64,000 bases of DNA from Coprothermobacter platensis DSM 11748. Its GTDB lineage: Bacteria > Coprothermobacterota > Coprothermobacteria > Coprothermobacterales > Coprothermobacteraceae. The translations under genes were made by a program, and so were the position numbers. The notes beneath the pieces are model-generated. The model did not search any database. It worked only from the letters and a program-made list of their open reading frames with translations, and was not told the DNA's origin. Location: the NCBI RefSeq assembly GCF_000378005.1, contig NZ_KB899040.1:1187340-1251339 (forward strand), in the 5' to 3' direction. Below are positions 43,111-53,337 of the stretch, piece after piece (position 1 is the stretch's first letter; every line of letters starts with the position of its first letter).

Positions 43111-45484
43111 TACACTCCTCCAATAGAGCATTGGAATTCTTGATTGAAGAGTTAAGGTGGATATTATCCAGATCGGCTACCAAGTCTACATTAATTAAAC
43201 CCTTATACTGCTCTTGCATTCCACGGAGTAAGCGTTCTAAGTTCTGTCTCTCAATTCCGAAAATAACGTAGGGGCCACCATACGTTTTGTTAGCTTCATC
43301 ATAAAGTTCGTGGACGGTTAAGTCATAGTAACCTTTATTAAGTGCATAACGATAGAGCGAATACAATAAAGCCAGTGGGTGTACGTTGTTTGCACCTGTC
43401 TTAACAACTATTCTTTCTCTGTTACGTTTAATCACGGTTATGGCTCCCATTTTTTCTAAATATATATTTTCTTGAAACGTGTTCATTAAGGAATCAATAC
43501 CACTTGATATGGTCCTCTTGCTTATTGGCAAACTTTCGCTCTCCACCATCTGCTTGAGTTCGTTAGATGTAAATGCTTTTCCCCAAGGTATGCGTGTCAA
43601 AAACCAAAAGACTGGCCCTGAATTGTAAAACAAATTAACCCAGATTAACTCAAAAGCCAATAATTCATCTTTTTCGAATACGTTCCTTAGTTGCTCGTAA
43701 ACAACTGTAACTGTTTTTTTCTTACTGTCCATAAGCTCCGCGTCCCGTAGCCAAGAGAGCATAGCCTCTACTTGCTTAGGTCCTAAAACGTTATCAGTAA
43801 CCCATTTGTCACCTTTACCAAAGAAATCTTTAAGCCAGTCACTTCTTAACCCAAACCTAAGATAACGTCCAAATCCAGTTGATGAGGTCATTTCTTTGCC
43901 CCCTTCATTTTGAGAAACCATGGTTGCTACAGATTTTGCCCGAAGGCACCCTTTTTCTACAAAATCCAAGCAGTTATAACAATGTATGCAAAGGCTGGTG
44001 TTTATTGATACCGCGGGCATAACAGAAAGAGCACCTGTGGGACACACCACTTCGCACACACCACAATGTACGCAGTAAGTAGATTTATAAGCCAGCTTGT
44101 TTATTCTGCCAATGAGTATTCTGTTCCCTTCAATCCCAGTCACATCCACAATGGTTTTTACACCACCATTACTGCTAACAGAAAAATTCAGGGCCCTCCC
44201 AGAAGCCAGAACGTCACCATTTACTTTACCGTTTTCATTAGCAAGCCTTACTGGACCTAAAACCTTTATCCACTCTTCAAAACGTTCTCCAGGGTTAGAT
44301 AAAACAAACTTCTCATGCGATGAACTCTCTTGAACGATGTCCAATCTCGTGGTGCCAGTGTCTACGCCCTCGCCTCCGCCTCTCTTTTTCCAATTACCAT
44401 CAGAAATGTATTTCTTGAACTCACGCCCATCTTCGACCCCAAGCAACTTGACTGACTTTTCTACTTCATTCATCAAGCTCTCCAGAGAATCAGGATAGGT
44501 ACGGCCTATAATGTATTCCCACCAATTAGAGCCATATGGGCAAACACTACACCCAACGCGATCTAAACCCCGTCGGTAGGCACTGTTCAACGGAAGCCCT
44601 TTAGCGATTATGTAAAGGTAAACTTCTGTTGTAGACCAATACTTTATGACTTCGGCATTCACCTGAGTAAAATGCTTAACGTTTTCTGCCAACCGTGAAT
44701 AGCCTTTTCGCCGTGCACTTTCCTCCTCACGGACGCCATCAAAAACGACAATCCTTACATTGTCAGTTTTACCTACTAAGTTTCTAACCAGCCTTATCAT
44801 TGGGGCACTCTTGTGAACAGAGCAACACCACCTTAGCATCATGCCAGGAGGACCAAATTCTTTCCATGTTTCTTCTGCTTTCTTCCAATTGCGTGCCGTG
44901 TAAAACTTAAGTTCTGGATATGCAGGCTTGTACAATGCCTTCGTCTTTTCAAAAGTTTCGTAAGTGGGAGGTATTTCCATGGTTGTGTCGGTAAAGATGA
45001 CCATGTAGTCAGAAGGCGGTATTACCTTGGAAACAATATCGAGTATGACTTGTGAGTCTTTTCCGCCACTGAATGAAACTACAAGCGCACTAACTTTGTC
45101 TTTGTACCTCTTATAAATATGGTTTACAAAATCAATAGCTTCGTTTTGTAATACTGACAATTGATCACTGTTTTCTGCAATAAGGCCACTAATATTGATA
45201 GGTTCAAGCACAAGGTGTTTTCCTTCTTCGGTAAACTCCAACGTCGGGTCTTCATAGATGCCACCACCATTGGCTTCTGCAACAAGTTTGCCTTTGTAAT
45301 AGTATCTTCTTCCTGCTCGCCATAGCAATGGCTCTTGCGTGTGGGGATAACGCCATTTTTTGTCAAAGCCCAATAAATCTAGCTCTTCGAAGAAAACAGG
45401 CCGCGGGCTCACATTTAGACTTTTATCTTTATCGGGTATAAGAACAACCCCATTAGTTTCCGTATCCCAAATAACTCCGTACAT
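43100..45484 (-). CDS. brxP: PAPS reductase/ferredoxin/DUF4007 fusion (BrxP-type)
   Basis: A 794-residue protein from ATG 45484. Order: a short N-terminal domain (1-115) with FDKKWRYPHTQEPLLWRAGRRYYYKG; a PP-loop ATP-binding PAPS-reductase domain with SFSGGKDSQ near 135, RWCCSVHK near 220 and VGCSVCPYGS near 310; a linker; two ferredoxin-type clusters (CVHCGVCEVVCP near 470, and the incomplete CIHCYNC..C near 500); and a C-terminal DUF4007 domain from about 535. DndC of the phosphorothioate system has the same PP-loop plus Fe-S chemistry. A PAPS-reductase gene marks type 4 BREX. Sulfur activation for DNA modification or for signalling is the natural idea but is unproven. Confidence 0.88.
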   Translation of the reverse strand: MYGVIWDTETNGVVLIPDKDKSLNVSPRPVFFEELDLLGFDKKWRYPHTQEPLLWRAGRRYYYKGKLVAEANGGGIYEDPTLEFTEEGKHLVLEPINISGLIAENSDQLSVLQNEAIDFVNHIYKRYKDKVSALVVSFSGGKDSQVILDIVSKVIPPSDYMVIFTDTTMEIPPTYETFEKTKALYKPAYPELKFYTARNWKKAEETWKEFGPPGMMLRWCCSVHKSAPMIRLVRNLVGKTDNVRIVVFDGVREEESARRKGYSRLAENVKHFTQVNAEVIKYWSTTEVYLYIIAKGLPLNSAYRRGLDRVGCSVCPYGSNWWEYIIGRTYPDSLESLMNEVEKSVKLLGVEDGREFKKYISDGNWKKRGGGEGVDTGTTRLDIVQESSSHEKFVLSNPGERFEEWIKVLGPVRLANENGKVNGDVLASGRALNFSVSSNGGVKTIVDVTGIEGNRILIGRINKLAYKSTYCVHCGVCEVVCPTGALSVMPAVSINTSLCIHCYNCLDFVEKGCLRAKSVATMVSQNEGGKEMTSSTGFGRYLRFGLRSDWLKDFFGKGDKWVTDNVLGPKQVEAMLSWLRDAELMDSKKKTVTVVYEQLRNVFEKDELLAFELIWVNLFYNSGPVFWFLTRIPWGKAFTSNELKQMVESESLPISKRTISSGIDSLMNTFQENIYLEKMGAITVIKRNRERIVVKTGANNVHPLALLYSLYRYALNKGYYDLTVHELYDEANKTYGGPYVIFGIERQNLERLLRGMQEQYKGLINVDLVADLDNIHLNSSIKNSNALLEECSEF

Positions 45485-45884
45485 AGACACCCCTTGCCAC
45501 CTAATATGTATTGACAAATGCAATATTTATCACAATTATTTTAGCACGTTGCATCAAAAACATATCAAAAATATGTGAATATTTTCCTACTATACGCAGA
45601 CGTTATGAGGAAAACACTCTCTTTAGATAGCATAGGCATGTTTAAGAAAACTCCAAAACTTTTATAAAGCACCTATTACCCTCTTTCATTTAATAGTTGT
45701 GTTCCTAAAAACCTTTCTATTCACTAATTACGACCAATCGTTTTACAGTTTTAGGAACGCAATACTTTATGCCAATAAATGCATAGGGTCCCTCACAGAT
45801 TAGTTCTCCGGAAGCGCTGCAGTAATAAAATTCATTCGACCTTTTCGATAAGCATACACTAATCGCATTCTTGGCCCTCTAAGT
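45485..45884. other. Spacer between the BREX operon and the cobalamin riboswitch
   Basis: This spacer has no intact gene. It holds an AT-rich region upstream of the BREX operon, where I find no confident promoter, and an inverted repeat GTTCCTAAAA (45701-45710)/TTTTAGGAAC (45749-45758) with a 38-base loop. It also holds a 52-codon minus-strand frame without a start (45724-45881, ending VKRLVVISE) that may be a gene relic. Confidence 0.4.
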
Positions 45885-45913
45885 TTGCACTTCCCTGCTC
45901 AATAATCTATAAT
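45885..45913 (+). promoter_or_regulatory. Promoter of the cobalamin-riboswitch transcript
   Basis: TTGCAC (45885-45890), 17-base spacer and a perfect TATAAT (45908-45913), just ahead of the riboswitch. Confidence 0.85.
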
Positions 45914-45919
45914 GTTCCT

Positions 45920-46140
45920 AAGTACCGGGTCAGGTGCACATTTTGTAAATAATGTGCCAAAAGGGAAGTTCGGTGAGAAACCGGCGCTGTCCCGCAACCG
46001 TGACCGGGGAGCAAAGCCTAAGAGAATGTGAGCCACTGGCTGCCAATAAAAGGCTGCTGGGAAGGCAAGGCCGAGCGTTGATCCGGAAGCCGGGAGACCT
46101 GCCTGATCTGCTACTTCCGAGCCTCTTTTGCGAGGACAAA
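45920..46140 (+). ncRNA. Cobalamin (adenosylcobalamin-type) riboswitch
   Basis: The leader contains the conserved cobalamin aptamer in order: CAGGTGC near the 5' end, GGGAAGTTCGGTGAGAAACC, GGCGCTGTCCCGCAACCGTG with ACCGGGGAGC, GAGCCACTGGC-type element, and the 3' closing GCCGGGAGACCTGCCTG. It is followed by a CCTCTTTTGCGAGG hairpin and then the AAAGGAGGTG ribosome binding site, so cobalamin probably controls translation start of the downstream gene. Confidence 0.96.
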
Positions 46141-46152
46141 GGAGGTGATCAC

Positions 46153-47247
46153 ATGAGGTCTCGGTTTTCGCGCATTATTGCGCTTGCGCTTGCAGTGTTG
46201 ATGCTTACTGCACCAGTGTCTGCAGCGGTGAAGGTAACAGATGATGTAGGTAAGACGATTACTTTAACGAGTGTTCCCAAGCGTGTTATTTCTTTGGCTC
46301 CAAATGTCACAGAAATTATTTATGCTTTGGGTGCACAAAGCAGTTTGATGGGGCGCACACCCGTGGATGATTATCCACCTGAGGTAAAGAATGTGCCAGT
46401 AATGGGTGACTATACCCAGCCAAACATTGAGCTTTTGCTCACGAAGAAACCTGATTTGATTATTGGCACTGTCAGTTTTAGCAAAGACACGTACGATATC
46501 ATGCAGAAGTACTGGAATGTGTTCATAGCAGACTCCAAATCCGTTAACGACGTGTCTTCATTAATTGATCGCATGGGCATGATTTTCCAAAAACAGACAC
46601 AGGCAAAAAAATTGGAAGAACAAATAAGACTCATGCCAGTGGCTCTAAAATCCCTCGGCGGTCAACACCCACGCGTACTTTTGCTTATGTGGAATGATCC
46701 ACCTATGAGTGTGGGCAAGGGAACATTTATAAATGACATGCTAAGCCAAATAGGTCTCATTTCTGTGACCGCCAGCTACTCACAGCCATGGCCAACGTTG
46801 GGAGAAGAATCTCTGCTTAATCTGAACCCAGACTATATTTTGTATCCAGAGAAATCTATGGGCGGAGAAACTGCATCCTTCAAAGGCCAACCCTGGTCAG
46901 ATTTGAAGGCTGTAAAGCAAGGCAAAGTTGTCTCTTTCAACGATGACTGGGTTTTCAGAGCAGGGCCAAGGCTAACGCAAGGTATGGCTCAGCTTTATCT
47001 AAAAGTTTCACTGCAAAAGCCCGAAGCAAAGGTATTGTTTGTGTCTAATAAAGCACAAGTTGCATCGTTGAATGGAAGTTTAATAGATTACTCAAAGTTC
47101 ACACTTAAGAATGGTAGGTTCTATATAGACCCTGCATATGCTAAACAGCTTGGCATAGCGGCTTCCAGTACAGCAAATCTAAGAAGTATTTCTTTGCAAA
47201 CAGCTTGGGTTAGCACGGAAAAAATGGGTGTATTCTTGCTCAAATAA
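46153..47247 (+). CDS. Cobalamin-type ABC transporter substrate-binding protein (BtuF-like) with C-terminal stalk domain
   Basis: A 364-residue protein from ATG 46153, seven bases after AAGGAGGTG; in-frame starts further up lie inside the riboswitch. It has a signal peptide (cleavage near APVSAA), then a class III binding-protein fold: VTDDVGKTITLTSVPKRVISLAPNVTEIIYALG, GDYTQPNIELLLTKKPDLIIG and a second lobe with PWSDLKAVKQGKVVSFND. The last 80 residues (VLFVSNKAQVASLNGSLIDYSKFTLKNGRFYID) look like a copper-amine-oxidase-type stalk domain for surface attachment. The riboswitch upstream argues for corrinoid uptake. Its permease and ATPase are not in the window. Confidence 0.93.
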   Translation: MRSRFSRIIALALAVLMLTAPVSAAVKVTDDVGKTITLTSVPKRVISLAPNVTEIIYALGAQSSLMGRTPVDDYPPEVKNVPVMGDYTQPNIELLLTKKPDLIIGTVSFSKDTYDIMQKYWNVFIADSKSVNDVSSLIDRMGMIFQKQTQAKKLEEQIRLMPVALKSLGGQHPRVLLLMWNDPPMSVGKGTFINDMLSQIGLISVTASYSQPWPTLGEESLLNLNPDYILYPEKSMGGETASFKGQPWSDLKAVKQGKVVSFNDDWVFRAGPRLTQGMAQLYLKVSLQKPEAKVLFVSNKAQVASLNGSLIDYSKFTLKNGRFYIDPAYAKQLGIAASSTANLRSISLQTAWVSTEKMGVFLLK

Positions 47248-47289
47248 GGCACACCTCCTACCTTAAACCGTATAAACACACAGCTTCTA

Positions 47290-47320
47290 AAAGCGTGCCA
47301 TCTTTGGATGGCACGCTTTG
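47290..47320. terminator. Bidirectional terminator between btuF-like gene and oxidoreductase
   Basis: A 13-base stem (AAAGCGTGCCATC at 47290-47302 with GATGGCACGCTTT at 47307-47319) and TTTG loop between two convergent genes. Confidence 0.9.
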
Positions 47321-47323
47321 TCC

Positions 47324-48403
47324 TTAAAAGGATATGGCTTTCCCTGTTTGCGCAGAGGTATATATGGCATCGATAATCTGTGTAACAGCAAAAGCTTGCT
47401 CTGGTTGTACCAAAGGTTCTTTATCGTCCTTTATTGCTTCTATCCACGAGCGAATTTCCAGTTCTCCAGGATCTGCAGGCTTACTTTCATAATAAGCTGC
47501 GCCATGAAGATCCGTTTCCACCGTCTTTAGGTAAAGGCTCCCCATGTCTTCTCCATTTATTCTTAGCCCATGCATGTTGTCTGCACCTGCTTTGCTTCCA
47601 CATAAAACGGTTTGCGCTTCCCCTTCATCAAGAATATTAAGGGCCCAGCTACTTTCTACCACAACGGTAGCGCCGTCAGCCATGGTCACAAAGCCGAATG
47701 CAGATTCTTCCACCTCAAACTTACCCGGGTCCCATGGGCCCCAAGGGTTAGCGGCATCTTCCTGTTTTGCAAGCACACCATAAGTAGTTCCAGTAACCGT
47801 CTTTACTTGATAGTTATTCATAAGCCAAAGGGTTAAATCCAGTGCATGGCTACCAATGTCAATTAGGGCGCCGCCGCCCTGCATATCTTTATTTAGGAAA
47901 TTACCCCACGTAGGAACACCTCTACGGCGCAAAGCTCTTGCTTTAGCAAAATAAATTTGCCCCAAATCGCCACGTTCCACTATGTTTTTTAGCATCATGT
48001 TTTCTGGTCTAAATCGGTTTTGGAATGCGATAGTTAACTTTTTTCCACTTATTTTTGCCGCTTCTATCATGCGCTTGGCGTCCGCTACATTCGTAGCCAT
48101 GGGTTTCTCGCACATTACATGTTTACCTGCTTCCAGTGCCGCAATAGACATCTCAGCATGGAATTTGTTAGGGGTGAGTACATGCACCACATCGATAGAA
48201 GGATCTTCCAAAAGCTCCTGCCAGCTTTTGTATATTTTGGCATCTTTTGAACCAAATTCCTTTTTTGCTCTTCTTGCCTTTTCTTCTGTGGGATTATAAA
48301 AACCCGCAATTTCCACACCATCTGTCTGAGATAAAAATGGCATGTGCTTGGCAAACGCGATGCCGCCGCAACCTATAATGCCAACCCGAATCATACTGTC
48401 CAT
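47324..48403 (-). CDS. Gfo/Idh/MocA-family oxidoreductase
   Basis: A 359-residue NAD(P)-dependent sugar or inositol dehydrogenase type protein: Rossmann GIIGCGGIAFAKHMP at the N-terminus, CEKPMATNVADAKRM (the EKP catalytic lysine) near residue 95, and the C-terminal beta-sheet domain with GGGALIDIGSHALDLTLWLM containing the typical His. The substrate cannot be deduced. It begins with ATG 48403 (GAGGTGAC upstream) and is divergent from an amino-acid permease. Confidence 0.9.
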   Translation of the reverse strand: MDSMIRVGIIGCGGIAFAKHMPFLSQTDGVEIAGFYNPTEEKARRAKKEFGSKDAKIYKSWQELLEDPSIDVVHVLTPNKFHAEMSIAALEAGKHVMCEKPMATNVADAKRMIEAAKISGKKLTIAFQNRFRPENMMLKNIVERGDLGQIYFAKARALRRRGVPTWGNFLNKDMQGGGALIDIGSHALDLTLWLMNNYQVKTVTGTTYGVLAKQEDAANPWGPWDPGKFEVEESAFGFVTMADGATVVVESSWALNILDEGEAQTVLCGSKAGADNMHGLRINGEDMGSLYLKTVETDLHGAAYYESKPADPGELEIRSWIEAIKDDKEPLVQPEQAFAVTQIIDAIYTSAQTGKAISF

Positions 48404-48566
48404 GTTGTCACCTCACTAAATAACATATTACTTGGAATACATGATGAAATACATAAATTGTGATAAGAATCCGTTTCCCTTAACATGAATAGTGTTTTGC
48501 ATTAACCATAGTTTTAGATTATACATGCTGTGACAACTATATGATAAGAAAAAGGAGGCTACGCAT

Positions 48567-49958
48567 ATGACTAATGCACCAACTGAACAAAGGGGCTTTC
48601 GTAGGGAAATGGGGTTATTCGATGGTATCAGTTTAGTAGTTGGTATCATGGTTGGTTCTGGTGTTTTTTATATTGGGGCATATGTTTTACAGCGCACAGG
48701 CATGAGCCCTGGACTTTCTATTCTTTGCTGGATAATAGGAGGAATATGTTCCCTTTTGGGTAGCATATGCTTTGCAGAATTAGGAGCGGAGAGACCATTG
48801 GCAGGTGGCTCTGTAGCATGGCTTAGCGAAGCTTACCATCCCATTGTAGCGTTCTCAGCAAATTTTACTTCGTTGTTTCTTAGTGGAAGTGGATCAATAG
48901 CCGCCTTGGCTATTGCCATACCCAGTGCGTTTGTGTCTTACTTTGGAATCAGTGCAATTGAAGTAAAACTAATTGCCATAGCTCTCATTATCGGTTTGAC
49001 TATATACAATTGTCTTGGCGTAAAGATGAGCGCCATTTTGGAAGATATTTCCACTGTTGCAAAACTCGTACCCATAGCGATCATCTTAATTGCAGGGTTC
49101 GTTTTCGGTAAGCAAACACCCAACTTAAGTCTGGTTCCAGCACAAAGCTCGGTCAGTTTCGGAAGCATCATGAGCATGATTGCTTTTGCTACAGTCTCTG
49201 CTTTGTGGGCCTATGAAGGCTGGGCAAACTTAGGAAGTATGGGTGAAGAAATGAAGAACCCTGGCAAAAATATCCCACGGGCGTTAATATTGGGAGTACT
49301 TTCTGTGACCATCCTTTATGCATTATTCAACTTCTCTATTATGAAAATGGTGCCTTACTCTAAGCTAACATCCATGATAAACAGCGGCGATTTTTACTTA
49401 GGCACAGAAGCTGCACGTATGGCCATGGGTAGCATTGGTGAATCTATAGTCATTGTCGGTATGGTCGTTGCCATGTTCGGATGTCTCCAGGGGATGATTG
49501 TTGCTTTTCCCAGGGGTTACTACGTTATTGGCAAGCAAAGTTATTTGTTTAGGAATTTCGCTCAAATAAACCAAAAGAATGGCATTCCTACTACGGCGAT
49601 AATTGCTACTGCCATTGTTTCATGCGCACTTGTCCTCCTAAGGAATCTCGGGCAGTTAACTGCTTTGGTCATTTTCTGTGGCATGATATACAACTTCTTG
49701 ACTGTAATCGCTGTAATAATCTACCGTAAGAAGTTTCCAGATTTAGAGAGACCTTACAAAGTATGGGGATATCCATTTACCGTCATACTTGCAGCAGCAG
49801 TTTACGCATTTCTTGCTGTGGAAACATTCATGAATGATCCTGTCACAGCCACCATTGGGTGCATAGTACCCGCCATATCGTTCGTTGTTTATTACATAGG
49901 AACCATTCGGGAAAAACGAATAAACCAACTTTTGGAACAAGAGCCTCTGGAAGAATAG
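48567..49958 (+). CDS. APC-superfamily amino-acid permease
   Basis: A 463-residue membrane protein with about 12 helices and AAAGGAGG before the ATG. APC hallmarks: GISLVVGIMVGSGVFYIGAYVLQRTG in helix 1, CFAELGAERPLAGGSVAWLSEAY, FATVSALWAYEGWANLGSMGEEMKNPGKNIPRA. It resembles LAT/SteT-type exchangers. The amino acid is not predictable. Confidence 0.92.
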   Translation: MTNAPTEQRGFRREMGLFDGISLVVGIMVGSGVFYIGAYVLQRTGMSPGLSILCWIIGGICSLLGSICFAELGAERPLAGGSVAWLSEAYHPIVAFSANFTSLFLSGSGSIAALAIAIPSAFVSYFGISAIEVKLIAIALIIGLTIYNCLGVKMSAILEDISTVAKLVPIAIILIAGFVFGKQTPNLSLVPAQSSVSFGSIMSMIAFATVSALWAYEGWANLGSMGEEMKNPGKNIPRALILGVLSVTILYALFNFSIMKMVPYSKLTSMINSGDFYLGTEAARMAMGSIGESIVIVGMVVAMFGCLQGMIVAFPRGYYVIGKQSYLFRNFAQINQKNGIPTTAIIATAIVSCALVLLRNLGQLTALVIFCGMIYNFLTVIAVIIYRKKFPDLERPYKVWGYPFTVILAAAVYAFLAVETFMNDPVTATIGCIVPAISFVVYYIGTIREKRINQLLEQEPLEE

Positions 49959-49980
49959 CAACAGGCCTTATATAGCCAAC

Positions 49981-50023
49981 AACAAAAAAATGTACCTTGC
50001 CATTGCCTGAGTACATTTTTGTT
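49981..50023 (+). terminator. Terminator-like hairpin after the permease
   Basis: AACAAAAAAATGTAC (49981-49995) pairs with GTACATTTTTGTT (50011-50023). Confidence 0.75.
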
Positions 50024-50060
50024 GAATCTAATTTGCTCGGAGTTCTAAGCAAACATCCTC

Positions 50061-50372
50061 TTGCTAGTTACAAAGCACACAACAACCGGAATAACTGTGA
50101 ATGAAAGCTTGGAATGTTTAGAACAAGACATAGAGAATCTCCTTGCAGAACTGGTACCTGAAGATAAACCTTACCATCATGCAAGGATGCTACGCGATTA
50201 TGGTTCAACGGCAGGCAATGCCACAGGGCATCTAAAATCCTTGTTATGTGGAAACCACTGCCACATTCCACTCCAAAATGGAGAATTGATTGTGGGAGAT
50301 GCACAACAAGTTTATTTCTGCGAATTTGACGGTCCCGCGAAGAGGACCTATCCAATTATCGTAGAAACATAG
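50061..50372 (+). pseudogene. YjbQ/UPF0047 family protein lacking its N-terminus
   Basis: A 103-codon frame with clear YjbQ features: KHTTTGITVNE, LVPEDKPYHHA, GNATGHLKSLLCGNHCHIPLQNGELIVGDAQQVYFCEFDGPAKR. Intact members are about 135-140 residues, so the first 35 or so (the opening beta strands) are missing. An in-frame TAA lies just upstream, the only start is TTG, and there is no ribosome binding site. YjbQ has weak thiamin-phosphate synthase activity in E. coli. Probably a 5' deletion relic. Confidence 0.75.
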
Positions 50373-50395
50373 GCTCATCTATTAGCTGAAACGAT

Positions 50396-51739
<1,344 letters not shown>

Positions 51740-51821
51740 TCAAGCCAATTAATGTATAGAATTATATAGCAATTATGAGACCACAGAAATGCACCTCAAA
51801 CTGAAGAGAGTTTATTAGCCT

Positions 51822-53321
51822 CTAATGGTAATAAACTCTGACTTCACGGACAATTGGCGTTTGGGACATATTTGAAGTAACCAAAATAACACGCCACTGT
51901 TTGTATCTCCCAGCGGGCAAACTGCTGCTGCAACCAGTGAGCGTATCAATAGTAGTCCACGTAAGAATGTTATCATCTTTCAAGAACAATTCATTGGAAG
52001 ATTTCATTTCCATAACAACATTTGTACCCTCAGGCAGTGAGATATCCCAGAAAATGGCATCGGTTCGTGATCCATTGTAGAAAGTATCGAACACGGGTGA
52101 ATAGTAAGCACCATTGGACGTGTAGTGCGTATATGCCACAGATACTTCATCAAGTTGCGGAGATTGGCCGTTACTTGTGTCGAAGTGCATTTTGTAATAG
52201 AAAGAGGAGTCTGATAAATTGAGTGAAGATAAATCTATTGTTTGCGATCCTTCTAAGCAGGGTGTCCATTCATCCTCTACGCCATTTGCATCAAACCAGT
52301 TTTCTCCATCGACAGAGAACTGCACGCTCAAAGCAGCATCAGATGGAATGACTGAAGCTTCATAATTGAATTGCTTTATATTTAAAAGCTGTTTTCCCTT
52401 TAGAAGATCTGTAGAAGTTAGCGTACCAGTAGTAGCTTGGTTTTCACTATCATAATATATGACAAGCATGGGAGCAAAATTTGGTGTAGAGCACATACTC
52501 CCACAGAATTCCCATGATGTATCTTCTTCACCCGATTCCTCTTCGCCTTTTATTAGCCAACCATAATTGGGATATACACCAGAGACAAAATTTAGAACAT
52601 CGCTGGTGACATCCCAGTTCTCCCATTGAGGTTCACCATTCCACACAAGTGTTTTCATATCTGTTTCATTGTCTTCGAAGTTTCCTTCAACAGTGCTCCA
52701 AGTAACCGTATCGGAAGACCATTCAGATGTTATTCTGTGCACTCCAATGGGCTCGTCTGTAGAAAATGATGAGCTTGCGTACAATGACAAAACAGCAGAT
52801 GTGATGTGCACATTTGATGGTAAATCAGACAAATTGAATGCAATGAGACTTCTTTGTGTTTCTTTATCTGAAGATGAAACATAAATGGAAGACGAAGAAC
52901 CATAATTGCTTGTAGAAGAAAGACTGTTTACATAAGTGGCCGCATCGGGAGGTTGTAAAGTAACGCTTAGGGAAATAGGTTCATCGGATAGTTTTACCAC
53001 GCCCGTATTAGCATCGATAGAAACATTTTCCTCCTGAGCAATAAAGTCACTGTTTTCGTATGAGTCAGTCGCAAAATCTGTGGTTACAGCTAATAGAATA
53101 TCTCCCGGACTGGCAATAATATCACTATCTTGTACCATTCCTCTTTCAAAATCACTTTCGAATGTTTGCAGCCACTCGTCAGAAGTCCAAGCTGCTACAG
53201 CATTTCCATAGGAAATCTCCGTATCATTTGCCATTTTCGAATAAGAGACATCAGCTTTAGCACATACAGTTAGCAAGGAGCAAAGCAATAAGGTTGTCAG
53301 AAATTTATGTAAGTACCACAT
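51822..53321 (-). CDS. Secreted DNRLRE-domain protein
   Basis: A 499-residue protein from ATG 53321 (GAGGA eight bases upstream; this avoids overlap with the gene before). It has a signal peptide with an AKA cleavage site near residue 23. Residues about 130-300 are a DNRLRE domain (TYVNSLSSTSNYGSSSSIYVSSSD, RSLIAFNLSDLPSNVHITSAVLSLYAS, TWSTVEGNF, W.VTSDVLNFVSG, GWLIKGEEE). The remaining 200 residues are beta-rich (ASVIPSDAALSVQFSVDGENWFDANG). DNRLRE proteins are surface or matrix components. It follows a TasA-like protein and SipW, so it may be part of the same surface structure. Confidence 0.85.
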   Translation of the reverse strand: MWYLHKFLTTLLLCSLLTVCAKADVSYSKMANDTEISYGNAVAAWTSDEWLQTFESDFERGMVQDSDIIASPGDILLAVTTDFATDSYENSDFIAQEENVSIDANTGVVKLSDEPISLSVTLQPPDAATYVNSLSSTSNYGSSSSIYVSSSDKETQRSLIAFNLSDLPSNVHITSAVLSLYASSSFSTDEPIGVHRITSEWSSDTVTWSTVEGNFEDNETDMKTLVWNGEPQWENWDVTSDVLNFVSGVYPNYGWLIKGEEESGEEDTSWEFCGSMCSTPNFAPMLVIYYDSENQATTGTLTSTDLLKGKQLLNIKQFNYEASVIPSDAALSVQFSVDGENWFDANGVEDEWTPCLEGSQTIDLSSLNLSDSSFYYKMHFDTSNGQSPQLDEVSVAYTHYTSNGAYYSPVFDTFYNGSRTDAIFWDISLPEGTNVVMEMKSSNELFLKDDNILTWTTIDTLTGCSSSLPAGRYKQWRVILVTSNMSQTPIVREVRVYYH

Positions 53322-53337
53322 GCATTTATCCTCATAG

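Noticed and set aside
45952..46152. Start of the BtuF-like protein at 45952
   Set aside because: The extra 67 codons translate the riboswitch aptamer. The signal peptide begins at ATG 46153 after AAGGAGGTG.
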